DNA of 64,000 nucleotides from positions 23,048,901 through 23,112,900 of the forward strand of contig OX387605.1 of assembly GCA_947568835.1 (NCBI GenBank). The letters run 5' to 3'. The notes under the pieces are model-generated. The model saw nothing but the letters and a program-made list of their open reading frames with translations. It was not told the origin of the DNA and made no database searches. Made by a program: the position numbers and the translations under genes. Below, piece by piece: positions 40,401-52,660 of the stretch; position 1 is the first letter of the stretch, and every line of letters begins with the position of its first letter. The stretch comes from Protonemura montana. Taxonomy: Eukaryota; Arthropoda; Insecta; Plecoptera; Nemouridae.

Positions 40401-43400
40401 AAGTTTTACCAGCGGTTGTATATTTTTTCAAGGTTCATTCGAAACTGGCGAACTTTACGCCAGCAAATGTTAAAACAAAAATTATTATTATCTTACAATT
40501 TGACAGCAGGGACTGTTAAAAGATAAAAGGAAAGTGAGAGCACGCGTGTAAAAAATGCGTTATTGATGCTATAAGCGCCACGTGACGCAGTGAACTTCCA
40601 GCACTGAACTCTTTGGCGTAAAATAACTTCCTCCTTCGAAAGCACCTTAGTCGGGGGGACGACGAGCGTTCAGGTAATTAGGAGACATAGTCGCAGCCGC
40701 GTCGAAAGTGGAGGTGAGAATCAATGAGACCCCTCAGCAAAGTCATGGTGCACTTGCACCGAGTTTTAACTGGTCGATACCAGATGGCGCACGGTTCAGG
40801 GGGTGCAAGTCAAAGATGCCACCCACAAAAAAAAAATACAAAAAAAAAATACAAATTACAAATTCTTTTAATCTCGATCGAAGTTTGAAGTAAAGCTTGG
40901 CCGTTGTGCAAAATATCGCATAATATATCCATTAGGGGTGGGTAAAGAGGCTAGCCAGCAAAAGATGAGGGCTACGACGCCGAGGCGCCCTATAAAACAT
41001 CCATTAGCAATCCGCATGCTAAACGACGCCAAATCATGTAATAGAAACTACTATCCTGCCTGCCTGCTCGGCGTGCTTTCTCAACGCGCAAATTTGCATA
41101 TTGTTCACCAGCGCGAGGTTATTTATCCAATGACGAAACTCTACCCCTTTGCTTGTCTCCCCCTTCTCCGCTGTCTTCCCTTCCCTTCCCTTTGCGTCTC
41201 TAGGAGCACGAAATCCGGCTGACATTACCACGACTAAAATACGACAATCATCCACTAGGCCTACGCCAGACACTTTTAGAGAAGTGTTGTTTTAGCAGAA
41301 CACGTCGACACAGGGAAACCGGAAAAGAGCCCACGCTCGGAATTACATTTGTATGTCCGTTTGCAAAACCCGGCGAGGCGTCGGTGGTGAGTTGCCGGCC
41401 TAATCCATCCGGGCATGCTAAGGTCACGTGCTCTTTGATTTCACTACATAGGTGCTATGCAAAATAGCGGAAGCTTATCCTTCTGCACACTCGTGGCCTG
41501 CTAGGCGAGATCTGCAAGGCTAGCCGCGATAGCAGATGCCAGCCAGTCCGGCAAATTGGTAAGCAACTCCAATCGCAGTCTCGAGGCGAAGCTCTTTCAT
41601 TATATTCGTACATGGCAAGGACTTCTTATAGTTTATTTCTTCCGTATTTGAAGATAAAATATGGAAGACCTTCTAAAATATGCGTGCTGCTTCATGTTTT
41701 AAACAAGCAACAGATAGGGAACTCGTGTATCAAATAATCATGGCCTGTGCTATTTAAATGCAGACAAGGGGCTGTAAATTTAAACATTGTCAATAAACGT
41801 GCAGCACTGGTCGCTATTATGTGGCCATTCTGACTGCCGTTATTTATAGGCACAACATTCTGGTTCATTGCAAATTCTAGATGCACATTGCATGTGACAG
41901 TCAAGTCATAATTATTGACATTGTGTTCGTACGTAACCACGCTACTTGTTTCACGTACCTAGCCGGTGGATCGCTTTAAAAGGACAGACATTAAAATACA
42001 ATATAATGTAGCCTCTCAGTTTGATTAGGTGCTTGAAAAGAAAATACAGGGAGCGAGCTGAACCCGCTAAATTCTTCCCCTTACACTTCCGTGCATTGGG
42101 AAATGGGGAAATAATAAGCGTTCTGCCGTGGGCTAGCGGCAACGCACGGACCGACGTTCGCGCGGCTTTACGCAAGCAACGCGCAAATGGGGGCCGGTGA
42201 TAAAAAAGTGCGTAACGCACCGTACGACCTGGATGCGGGACTTCGAGCGCGGCTCGCGACGGGGAGCGAAAGTATCCGCGGGACGGGCAAGGTGTTCACC
42301 CGACGTGCCGAGATAACCCCCCCGCCTCCCTCCACCCCCCATGCACCACTAACTCACTTCCGTGTGGAAAACAATAAAGGGCGATGGGCGATAAATCCCT
42401 TGCTCGCGGGATACGAGAGCGCCGCGCTGCGTTTGCTAGCTATGCGCGTGTTATTAATTATCAGCAAAATATGATTGGTGAACAAGAGTGGCTAAGGAAA
42501 TTAATCAACTTAAAAAGTTTTAACGCCCGAATCGTGACTGCTAAACTCATCTTCAAGATCGCATTCAAGGAAACTTCCGAGATTAGCTCAGAGCTACATT
42601 TTGACAGATCTCAAAAGTTGCCACAGCGAGCAAATCGCAATTAATCATGTAGCTTTACTAGTCTTCACAATAAAGCTCTTTGAAGAGCGGCTGCACGAAA
42701 TGAAGTAAGGCAGTCAGGAGTTGAAGATTGGTTCCTGGGTAGTGTGCGCCCTAGACGGAAAGCCCCGGCACGACACGGGGGAACTCATTACGCACTGCAC
42801 ATGTCATACAGAGATTAATTTGGGCAGACAGATTAGGGCCGGGAAGGGCGCGGGCCCCCACGCCATCGCTCGCGATCGAGCGCACTCGGGCTCAGGGAGG
42901 GAACGAAGCGAAAGAAGGCACTGCTCTGCTACAGCTGTTTCTTCACAACGTGCCGGTTCTTATGAATGATAAATAGTTTAAATATAAAGAGACTACGGTG
43001 AAGGTTACATCTGTCAACACTTTGATGTTTGAAGGCCTGCTCCCAGGCAGCGCTGGCGGTCTCCCTCTAACGGACGCGTTGCCAGAATTCAAACTGCGAG
43101 CAGCCTGCTTTAGGCGCTTTTTAGGCGCTGCGTGCTCGACGCACCGGCTTATGTCACAGATTACTGCTGGCTCGGTAAAAACAAGATTCAGCCTGAGCCC
43201 GTTTTGTTCGTCGCTTTTAATACCGCCGCCCCATCATATAAGAAAACTTGAAAGGCAATCCGAGCGCCGAGGGTGGTTTCGTAAAACAGAGATCTCTAAA
43301 CCAATGCCGTCGACGACGGCGGCTCGCCCGTTATTTCAGCGAGGAAAACAATTTCGGGCGAACGGCGGAATCGTGGGAGATATAAAAGGTATAGAATGTA

Positions 43401-46400
43401 GCACCCTTGTCGGGGCGACGGGCAAATGGGAGGCGGCAGGGAATGTAAAGCTACACACACACACATGCTCGAGCGCGCGCACACACATTCAGACGAGCAG
43501 CTACAAATGGCGGCCATGGAAAGGCGACGCATTTCTGTGGCAACGGCAAAACCCCTGTGGAAAGTGCGCTGTTAGACGAAGGCAATTTGGGAAATGTTAA
43601 GGTTTTCTTTGAACACGACAACGACGACGACGGCGACGCCGAGTCATGGTAAATGTGTTTCAAGTTGCCAAGATCCGCCAGCACATCGCGGCGGCGGTGG
43701 CGGCAGCCCTCACCCTTCAAAAACAACAGTGGTAGTTTTTGTTCAGTGACAGCGCCGGCTGGCAAAATGCCACGCTAGAAAACACTTGCACTTCCCTACC
43801 AGCAATTTAATAGGCCATCCAGTGCCGCGGAGATGGATAGGCTATTGCAGCACAGTGTGATCCTAACCGAGTAATGGCCGACCAGGGCGGCCTGTGCACT
43901 ATCAGGACAAGAGCTGCCATACAACGTCGAGCGTAGGCTGAGAGGACACCGCCTGCGATCTTCAACGGCCTTGGCTCAGGACAGCTAACCCGGCGCGACG
44001 CACTCACATATCATCATGTCATTACTCTCCGCTGACGCGCAGCTGGACCGAGATGGTCTTTATGCAGATGCTATGGACGACGGGGTGGGCGAGGGTATTG
44101 TGGTCGGGCCTAGGAAGACGACCGATCTCGCTTGAATCGAAATTCGCGGCCGTTCGGTTATGACTTGTCTTTGATGATTCATTGCTGTTTGTCCCTGCGG
44201 TGTTTACTTCTGGTTCCTCTGAGCGAGGTCTTCGTCATGCAAGGCGCGCGGCGCAGTCGGGATTTTCGGAAATCGCGTCGCGGTTTTGCGGTTTGTGCTA
44301 TCACCCTGGATTTCCTGATGATGACTCCGGGGAAATCGCGACGGCGGCGTGCCTCAAAGAGTTGGGAGCGTCGGAAACCTCTGCCTACATTTAATCGCTC
44401 GTCATATTTTAACAGTCACTACAATTCGCGTAATAATTAGAGACGCCTTCGGTAATGGCATTGACACTAACAATCAGTCATGACAGTTCAAAAGCACGAG
44501 TCGTCAGAAATAGCACTGAACATAATTAGCAGGTAAAACTAGATAGGCACTAAGCAGGCGCTTAAATTACGACGTCTGCTTATTAATTACACATTTCCAC
44601 TATTTATTCGGACTGTATCTCCCGCCATGTGTTTCCTTCGGCTCGTGGCTGAAGCGGGTAAACAATACGACGCGCTGTAAAACAGCTGTTTGCCAGGATG
44701 AGAATACGCTCGTGTGAGATAAGGCGGCTCTCAAATGGTAACTAGACGATAGATAACGAGTTAGCGCAATTTCCGATGCCTTCTGACACATAATCGATAT
44801 TTTGACCCAGTTGGGCGGAGCGCGCGACCGGCAGTCCCAATGCCCTAGTGCTGGCCGCTTTTGACCCATATTCAGCGCTAGCTGCTGGGAGCCCATATCG
44901 GGCCGCGCATATCCGGTCATTCCTGCGTCGGTGTGCAAAACTGGGAAGTCGGGAGTTTTTTTATTTGCCTAACAATGTCTCGACGGCGACGGAAACGTAT
45001 TGTGTGCGACAAAGTGCGTAATCTGGTAGCTAGTTGGCAGAAAGCAATTGCTCGACGCTTCTTGCGCGTTGGCCGGTAGTGCAAAGAGCGTGTACAACAC
45101 GTCGCTAAGAAAGGCATTACACGAGGCGTGTCGTGACTGGGAAGTTAAGACGATGCACAGTGACGACGGATTGACTCTCGGCGAACGGACACCACGGAGT
45201 CCGGCGGTTGAGCGGTAACCGGGCGGTGCCTACCCGTTAGCCGCGATCGGCTGTCGCCTTCGCCGCGCTCACCTTTTTGGGGCTAGCTTTCTGGTTCTCT
45301 CGGCCAAAAACCCAAGGGTCGGTTTCTCGGGTGGCTAAAACTGTGGCAAACTCGACTAGCAGCAAGTTCACGAAACTTTGCCGGTCGCCGAGTTATATAT
45401 TTAATAATTTTAGTTAAAATAAGGAGCAAGTTTCGCACGCGGTGACTTCGGCGTCGGGAGTTACAAGCGTTTTGCATAATTTACCTCCGCGCGCGTTAAT
45501 ATGCGTGCGAGCTTCTTGCATACATTAAAATAGCATTACAATTTGCATGCGTGAGTGTGTGTGTGTGTGTGTTACACCTGTCTGTAATAACTACGAAAAG
45601 TTGACATGGAAACATCGTACACATATGACGCATAAATCAGTCATATTAATCACGCAGTTATTTACGAATTTGTTTTCTCTAAGACCAGAGTGTCGGTGGG
45701 GCTTTCCGTGCGGACCACAGGAACAATTATAACACACTTTTATAGATTTTCGTCCCCTTTTCATTTCCTCGTATTTCCCGGCGAAACAGACTACGTGTTC
45801 TACGCTATCTTTTGGAATCCCTCGCCTGACGCTCGCGGGTTGCGATAGAATTTAACCACTAGTTTATGTCTCTATATTATATCGCCTGGCATGTGCAGCG
45901 AGCACATTCCTTGGGCAACTCGTAGATCCTGCGTAGAAGCTGGCTCGCTGCGTGGCGTGCGTGCAAAAGCACGCAATTCAATGACGGAATAAATTACTAC
46001 TACGCGAGAGGAAACGTGTCCGCGACGTTGCGTCCTATTTTTAACGCAGTTCGGCAAACTACGAAATAGATTACTTTTCCTTTCATCTTGCCGAATTCCT
46101 CGGACGCTTCACAGACCCGCCAAGAGGGTAGAACGAAACGAATTTGTTCCCAGAATCCGTCAAGTTTTCAGAACTCGAACGAAACCCACGAAAATACAGT
46201 CCAACAATCGAGAAAGTCAACAATACTCAACAACGGCGAACGCATTCATTGCGCGGCACCTCCACCTGTTGATGGCTACACTTACAAGGCTCGCTCATTA
46301 TTTATCGACGGGCGAAACGTTCACCGACGCATCGGGCGTCTTTGCCCCAACGCCAGGCGTTGCGACGTCTTTCACCGACGCATCGTTCGCCGCGAGCGGA

Positions 46401-47067
46401 TTTTTTTCATACACTCAAAAGCCTCGTTTATTTATTTATCATCGCGGAAGTGAACTATCTCTGCGCGAATCTGCCTGTCGGCGGCGGAGGACCTCGCGCT
46501 CACTCAGTGTCGTCCTCGCAGAGCAATTACGCGGCCGCGTTAAAGAGCGAAGAACTGTGCGAAGGTCACCAAGGGAAATCGCGACAGCTCGGCTCGGGCG
46601 AACGCGCGACGGGGCCGTAAAAACGGGCGTAAGAGACGCCCCTACGGGACGGATCACGCGTTCGCCCTGCTTAGGTAGTCGCTAGTGGGCGACACTGATC
46701 GATTTGGGGAACGCGTTGCCAGTCGAATTTCCCCAGAGTGTCAAGTCGATTACAAGAGTCGCGAGGCGTAATGTGTCCCCGAGTGACAGCCACTGGCCGG
46801 GGTTTGGCGCTGAGGGCACCCAAAGTTGCAGTTTACAAGTCGGATCCGATTGTTATGACACTTGCAAGATTTTTTCGGTTTTCGGAAAAAAAAAATTAAA
46901 AAGTCACTTTTAATTTACTAAAAGTGGCTAACACGAATGGCACTTCGATTACCTTTAAATTTACCCGGAAACTCGGTACTTAGAATAAATAAAATCACTT
47001 TTCGACAAAGTCGGCACTTGCGAGGGGTTTAAAAGTGTGGAAATGGGTAAAGCGTTGTTGTATTTAC
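37425..47067 (-). other. SoxC intron 1 (9,643 bp)
   Basis: The intron runs from donor GTAAAT (47067 downward) to acceptor TATCCACAG (ending 37425). Inside are a GGC trinucleotide repeat (37829-37846), a GA-rich stretch (37546-37561), a GT run (about 45555-45572), an A-rich stretch near 40829-40860, and a GC-rich, CpG-rich block at about 45.1-46.7 kb next to exon 1. That block holds a perfect 15-bp direct repeat (46320-46334 and 46371-46385). Several ORFs of 90-200 codons lie on either strand, including 42998-43600 on the plus strand. None has recognisable domains, and they coincide with GC-rich DNA, so I treat them as chance. Long first introns of developmental regulators often hold enhancers; that role here is inference. 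Confidence 0.85.
37829..37846. repeat. (GGC)6 microsatellite in SoxC intron
   Basis: Six perfect units about 0.4 kb inside the intron from exon 2. Confidence 0.9.
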
Positions 47068-47187
47068 CTGAGTGGCATCTGTGTATGGAGTTGACGAAGT
47101 CTTGCTGATAAGCTGTGAGCCAAACATTGTAATTCCACTGGATGTAGGGCTATTTGAGCGACTTGTGTCGATCTGCTGCGGCACCAT
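47068..47187 (-). CDS. SoxC: SoxC transcription factor, exon 1 (N-terminal 40 residues)
   Basis: This is a 40-codon open segment, beginning MVPQQIDTSRSNSPTSSG and ending SSTPYTDATQ. It stops exactly at a CAG|gtaaat splice donor (last exon base 47068). Joining it to exon 2 in phase 0 gives TPYTDATQ followed by [13 protein letters not shown], which reads directly into the HMG box. The start ATG at 47187 has A at -3 and G at +4, and an in-frame TGA lies six codons upstream (47203-47205), so no longer N-terminus in this exon is possible. The segment is Ser/Thr-rich with no fold I recognise. From memory of the family, an MVPQ start and a DATQ-type junction occur in arthropod SoxC proteins; I could not check this by alignment. 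The exon is short and separated from exon 2 by 9.6 kb, so length-based gene finding would miss it. Confidence 0.92.
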
Positions 47188-47373
47188 GCTAGTTCGCAGG
47201 TCTCACATCAATTCCGATTCAAGCAACAAAACCAATAACACCAAATCACCAAAATTAGATTTTTCGACTCGATTTACTTAAAATTCACTGCGTGTCGAAA
47301 GTAAATCGGGTCGTTACCGAAATATTCTCGTAATATTTTCGATAATTTAAAATTTTTCACACACGAGACTATT

Positions 47374-47409
47374 CTATGATGTAAAGTGATTGAAGGTGGG
47401 ATCTCCCAT
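47374..47409 (-). other. Upstream ORF 2 in SoxC leader
   Basis: An 11-codon uORF (MGDPTFNHFTS, stop TAG at 47374-47376) starts 15 nt after uORF 1 ends. It ends about 186 nt before the SoxC start, room enough for reinitiation. Its ATG is followed by G but has T at -3, so the context is moderate. Like uORF 1, its relevance depends on the promoter placement. Confidence 0.4.
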
Positions 47410-47424
47410 GAAGGTAAAAGATGT

Positions 47425-47457
47425 TCACATGAGACCAGCAGCCGGTAGGAGCGCCAT
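47425..47457 (-). other. Upstream ORF 1 in SoxC leader
   Basis: A 10-codon uORF (MALLPAAGLM, stop TGA at 47425-47427) lies only about 20 nt from the predicted transcription start and about 240 nt before the SoxC ATG. If transcribed, it could reduce or regulate initiation at the main start. It is visible in the sequence, but its translation is unproven and depends on the predicted start site. Confidence 0.4.
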
Positions 47458-47478
47458 CGACCGTCGCACGTTGTAGAC

Positions 47479-47552
47479 TGAGCTTGCCAGTGCCAGAGCT
47501 GGCATATACTACTCGTACTGTTTTCCCCCCCACTCTGCGCTAGTCGACCAAT
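47479..47552 (-). promoter_or_regulatory. Putative SoxC core promoter (CCAAT, TATA-like, initiator)
   Basis: On the minus strand an arthropod-type initiator, GCTCAGTCTAC, puts a predicted start site at 47479. A TATATG element begins at 47508, which is position -29, normal TATA spacing. A CCAATCAG NF-Y-type box lies on the plus strand (CCAAT at 47548-47552), about 70 bp upstream, its usual position. The three elements and their spacing agree with one another and would give a 5' UTR of about 292 nt before the SoxC ATG. The TATA element is not the strongest variant. A second CCAAT box at 48098-48102 leaves room for a further upstream start. Confidence 0.45.
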
Positions 47553-48360
47553 CAGCGAGCGGCGTGCGCGCCGATTCGGGTGTGCAAGCGAGGTGAGATA
47601 AAGCAGCCACTCGTGGGGATCGACTTGCCAATGTCAAAGTCAGCGAGCACATGGAATCCGCACTTAGCAAAGTTTCGGACGACTTTAGGACGCCGTTTCA
47701 CTGCGGGTTTGACGGAATATTGTGATTATTAAGAAGATTGCCGTTTTCAACAAATGTTGGCTTTTATAAGAAAAATAAAAATTTGGCTATAAATATAAAA
47801 TATTACAGAAATTAACTGAGTTTACAGTTTTTTCAGTGTTTTATTTTATAGTCTCTATTTCCGTTCGAAACAACAGTCGCCTTTCAGTTAGTTTGTCCCA
47901 ATTCGTTCGTCCTAAATGTCACATTTGCACAACACGACGAAAAGTAAAAAAAATAAAAACTGAAAAAAACTTATTCACGCGCGGATTTCACGAAAATGTC
48001 TCTGCAGCTCAGAAACCCCGACTGTTGACAAGATTTAGTTGAAAAGAAGTGAAAACGCGATTTTGACTTCTCTCTTCAGGACCACTTCTGCTCAGAACCA
48101 ATCCGCTCGACTGCCGAGAGCCGAATGAGCTTTGTACCACTTCTTGCACCAGTTCAGTCGCCGATTCATTTCCACGCACGCCGCTTCGAGCAGCACTCGC
48201 CGCGTTTACTATCAGTACTTCTCGTTTATTGCTAATGTTTAAATATAGTGTTTATTATTTGAAATAAAAATTATATGACGCATGTGATTATGTCTGATAA
48301 TGCTTACACATTTGTGGAGTTTGTATTAGTGAAAAGATGTTAAAAAAAATTAGTATATAA
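47553..48360. other. SoxC upstream flank
   Basis: Sequence between the predicted promoter and the SINE. It includes a second CCAAT box (48098-48102) and a moderately GC-rich patch at about 48.06-48.22 kb that could serve as an alternative upstream promoter. No coding signal. Confidence 0.45.
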
Positions 48361-48810
48361 TCTATGGATTGATTTGTGGTGTTTAACGACGCACTGTTTT
48401 GACATCTGGCCATGCGGCACTGGTCTAATGGCGTTGGTGAATGAGTGGATGAAGATGAGGATGATGATGAACCTAGCCTAGCCTAGAAGAGAGGAGGGGA
48501 AACCCGGTGCCGGCACGTAGCCCACTCCTGTCAAAGAACACCAAGGGGACCACCGGCTTAACGTCCCTTCCGAAGGACGGTACAATGCGAACAACAGGAT
48601 TCCTCCACAACTCCATGCTGTCGAGAGGTTGATTAGCAAGGCGAATGAAGTTGCTGTACTAACTTTCATCCCTCCAACCTCTCTCCCGAACAGAACTGGT
48701 CATTTGTATGATGGTCACCCATCCAATACCTGACTCAACTGACGCAGTTGCTTAACTTCGGTGGTCTCACGAGAACCGGTGTTTCCAACACGCCAAACCA
48801 TTCGGTTATA
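48361..48810 (-). mobile_element. 5S-rRNA-derived SINE (SINE3-like)
   Basis: Read on the minus strand, the element begins with a 5S-rRNA-like head (about 48810-48705). It carries CACCGGTTCTCGT, then a box A match AAGTTAAGCAAC (48758-48747), then a box C match GGATGGGTGACC (48724-48713). Box spacing is 34 nt, against about 32 in true 5S genes. A body of about 300 bp follows, with GGGACGTTAAGCCGGTGGTC, a phrase I associate with arthropod SINE bodies. The tail contains GCGTCGTTAAACACC. The 5S resemblance fades at both ends of the head, so this is not a working 5S rRNA gene. No clear target-site duplication is visible, so the outer borders are approximate. It lies about 0.9 kb upstream of the predicted SoxC start, in the same orientation. 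Confidence 0.75.
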
Positions 48811-51800
48811 TCTCTTTGCAGATGCACCTATTACCATATATGAATATCTATGCTCAGCAATATTTACTGTGAACATGCTTGAGCCAGCTCGTTGATATGA
48901 AGACAGATATACACTTTTAGGTATCTATTCGTAGATTTGATAACTGAATGGCTTTGACCAACAGCCTTGTGACCAACGGCAATCGGAATAAACCCAATAT
49001 CGTTGAGGTCGTGATCCTATTCGTTCCTCGAAATCTGCATCTCTCGTATTCATCAATAGGTGGAATTGGGCAACTTCACAAACCGTAGACCCTGAGAGTA
49101 GTATGCACAGTTCGCTATTATTCTCAGAAACCGCGGTTCAATTGGTTCAAGTTCAGAAGTTCAAGTAATCTTTCAGAATCAATCCACCCTGCACTGAAAA
49201 TTCGGTTTAATTCACGGACTGCATCAAAGAACAAATCAAATTAAAGCTGCAGACTCGCCTAAGTGAACATTGTTCATCTAGAAAGCTGTAACGGCGCGTA
49301 AGAAGTGTGTTTTTCTCTAATTACAGTCTAGCAGGTTTTCCTAGAAGCCGCCTGCCTCTGATAATAGTTCGTGGATAATACTTGACTAACATAATTAGCC
49401 ATAGATCATTTCAATCGCACCATATGTGTTACTGTTTATATTCTGATATGATATCATGCCGGGAAGAGTTCACAAAACGTCCTTCTTAGCTCCCCTCCCG
49501 CAGCCGAGAGCCAAGGTGCCCTTTAAACGTGCACAAAAGTACCCGTAATTGAGTCGAAAATCAGATCGGCTACAACTCGCATAGTCCGACAATATCACTT
49601 TAATTGCATAGGTGTTGAACTTGAATTGAATGATGTAGCTAAGAAAAAAACTGCTCGGCAACCCAAAGAGCAAGATCAACCTATTGTAAGGCAGCTTCTT
49701 CATGCATCTTTAGTAGTCACTCCGGTTTCTGTTGAATCACGACCATCTCCGAGACATGAATAAAACATGGATAGGAAGATATTATTCAGTCAATCCATTC
49801 CATCGTGTAGCTTGATAGAAATTGGTAACCAAGGAATAAGCTGAGCCCTCCCGTCTACGGCTAAATTTAATACCATCATTTTTTACACCGGGAATGCATT
49901 GTGAAGTTGGACGCACCAATTTACTGGGCAACTCTCGAAAAATTGATCGGCTTGCTTAGGTCACGATAAGCAAACACGCATGATAACGCCGTAGACATCA
50001 TTTCCAAAGAATTCTTAGGCGTCGATTTGGTAAGAGGTCCCGCTGGTGAAATCGAGGAAATGCCGCATTTCCATGCTTTCCCGCGGCACACGTGCTTTTC
50101 ATTTCAATATCTCGGCACTCGGCTGTGTAGGAACATTCTGTACCGGCGTTTCTGTTGAACCAGGAAAGTCAATAAAAACGGAAAACGATTTGCTATATCA
50201 TCACTGCTATGTGCTATCACGCTAGGTATGCGCACGTATATAGTGAAGCCTGCACTCAGCTCCCTATAGGTAAAGGTCTGGCGAATCTATCACGCCATGC
50301 AAGGGGTGCAAGCCACATGCAAATTACAGTTTGCTCTGATCTCCATGTTAACTCCAGCGCGTGGAATCGACGAGAAACCCCGTGGAAAGCTTGCTCAGGA
50401 TTTCCGTCTACAAACACGAGTCGATTGAATCCGGTTGAGGAATTAGACGACCGCTGCACGAGGTGGTGAACTCTTCCCGGACAATCCCGTCACATGTGGG
50501 GTACAGTTTGCCTGGCAATCTCGCATGTTGTCGGTCTGAACGGCGTACGGCGGCCAGCGCTGGCACGGTACTCCAAGCCGACAAAATCGGCTATTTCCGA
50601 TGTTGATAGTTTACAAAGTTTACTCCCCAGCCGCGGCAGTCAAGCAAACACTGGCGAAGATGGTTGCTTCAGGCCGTGCTGGTCCGAATGCCCCCTCTCT
50701 CTTTCTATTTCTCTCTCGATCTCAAGCTAGCTCCAAGCCTCGCTCGTCTCCACTCTTCGTCAGGATGACTTTTTTGCTGCTTTTGTACTGTCATGACAGC
50801 AATGCTATGGACCATAAACTTCAAGGACGTAATGAGAAATGATCTTCAGTTAATTAATCACTAGATGTCGTTTCGTTTGTATTTGCTTTCTCACGCGTGA
50901 ATCCAAAAACAGGCACCGATTAAAAAAAAATACAATAATGCATTCAACTTTGATCCCCGCGCGCTGCGTGGGGCGATTGCGATAACAAAACGTTGTAAAT
51001 TGTCATTTTCGAGCGTGATTCTCTGCTCTCTAGTAGGTACTGTTTATTGGATTAAAATTAAAATTCGTTGTCAGAATTCATTGCCGGCTAAGTATATTTG
51101 AATTGCTCAGCCGCTAAGTCTAACACCATATTTGATATCTGACTAATTATACAAACATTTTCATGTCATATTTGTGGAATAAAATCGACTTGGCTGGCAA
51201 GAAATGAAGAATACACGTATATAATTAGCTGCGTCTTTTCCCCTCTCACTCCAAGCACAACGATGCATGCGTTTTGACAGAAGACGAAGACGGCTTGCAA
51301 GATCTTGAGGCGACTCAATTTTCCAAATGCATGATAAAGTACACATTATAATCCCCCCACAGTGACGGGCGCAAAAAAGAAAATGCTCTTTACAAATTGC
51401 CATTTTGGTGGATGCTCTTTCAATTCGTAAATCTTGATTGTACATTTTGAAAGCTTGCGCAGCGTGTGGTCAACAAGATATGTCCGATGGTCGCTAAGGT
51501 ATATAATTTGAGGTCACGGTCGACGTATTGATGGGTACCCTCATTATCCCTTCGAACCATAATCCCAGCTGACGATACTATCTCAGCTCGGCCGGGCCGG
51601 CACACATTTGCTGGAAACACATTTATTTCTCAGAAGAAAACTTCCTTATGAGCGTATAAAGTCGACAGATTTCTAGCGCCTCGATTCGCCATGGCGCACT
51701 TCATCATCGCCCGCTCAATTATCTTATAGTTCTTACTCATAAAATAATGATCGGAACGTTTTCTTGCGAAAACCTACTGAAAAGTACCCACACTTCCAGG

Positions 51801-52620
51801 CAATGATACACGTCACAGATTGCTGAAAGTCTAATGTGGTACACCTCCAGTCAATTCCCGATTGCTGGGTTGAATGCGATTGAAAGATATCATTTACTCC
51901 GATTAACAAATTGTTAAATTGAACCGCTGGAACTTTTCTTGATTCCACGAATCGGTGCTGGGGAATCGACGGTCCCAGCGCAGTTCTGAGCTTTGGGAAA
52001 ATGACCAAGTATTGCAGTGAGCGACCTCTGCTAGTAGGATGTTAGTCAGAGTCTCGTTCCAGCTTTTCCGGGAAGCCATTGTCAATGCTCTAGCAGTCGC
52101 ATGCAATGATTTGCTAGCTTCGAGCTACCATCTATTGAATATTAGCTGGCCTAGGCGTGTTACAGGTACGTACCCGTGGTAGTACGGTGCTCGAGATATC
52201 GCATGACCAACACACAATAAATCATGTCGAGATAGGTGAACTGTGAGCAGCGAACACTCATCAACTAACACCAACTACCTACTCTCTCTCTCCCTCTCTC
52301 TGAAATCGCGAGCAAAATAATTATTTACCTGAAAATGGGAATTTTGTTGCGCAATAGTTTAAAATAATGTGTACAAAGAATTCCAAAGTAGATCAAAGCA
52401 ATATAAAGACATTCGCACACGAGCACAAGCGACCGTTAGCAAGGGAAATTAAGGGGTGTAGAATAAAAGGAATTTCCGTTTGCGTTAAATTGTTAGTAAT
52501 TCAACTCGGTGCGGAAGTAGCAACGACCGACCACACGTATTAAAGAGTGCACCTCGTGGAAATGTCTGAATACGGTGGCATGAATCAGTCTCCACCCCTC
52601 GAATTACACACCCCCGCCGC

Positions 52621-52660
52621 ACTGGGGGTGGGGCAGGGGGGGGAGGGGGGGAGGGGGCAG
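52621..52660. repeat. G-rich tract
   Basis: Runs of five to eight G separated by single A, T or C bases. G-quadruplex-prone and likely unstable. Confidence 0.85.

Noticed and set aside
42998..43600. 200-codon plus-strand ORF in the SoxC intron
   Set aside because: No domain, low coding bias, includes simple CA-type repeats. Best explained by local GC content.
46672..46735. tRNA gene on the plus strand
   Set aside because: Weak A- and B-box likenesses at roughly the right spacing, but no T stem or acceptor stem forms.
48705..48810. Functional 5S rRNA gene
   Set aside because: Only the internal promoter region matches 5S rRNA. The termini diverge and no terminator T-run follows, so it is a SINE head.
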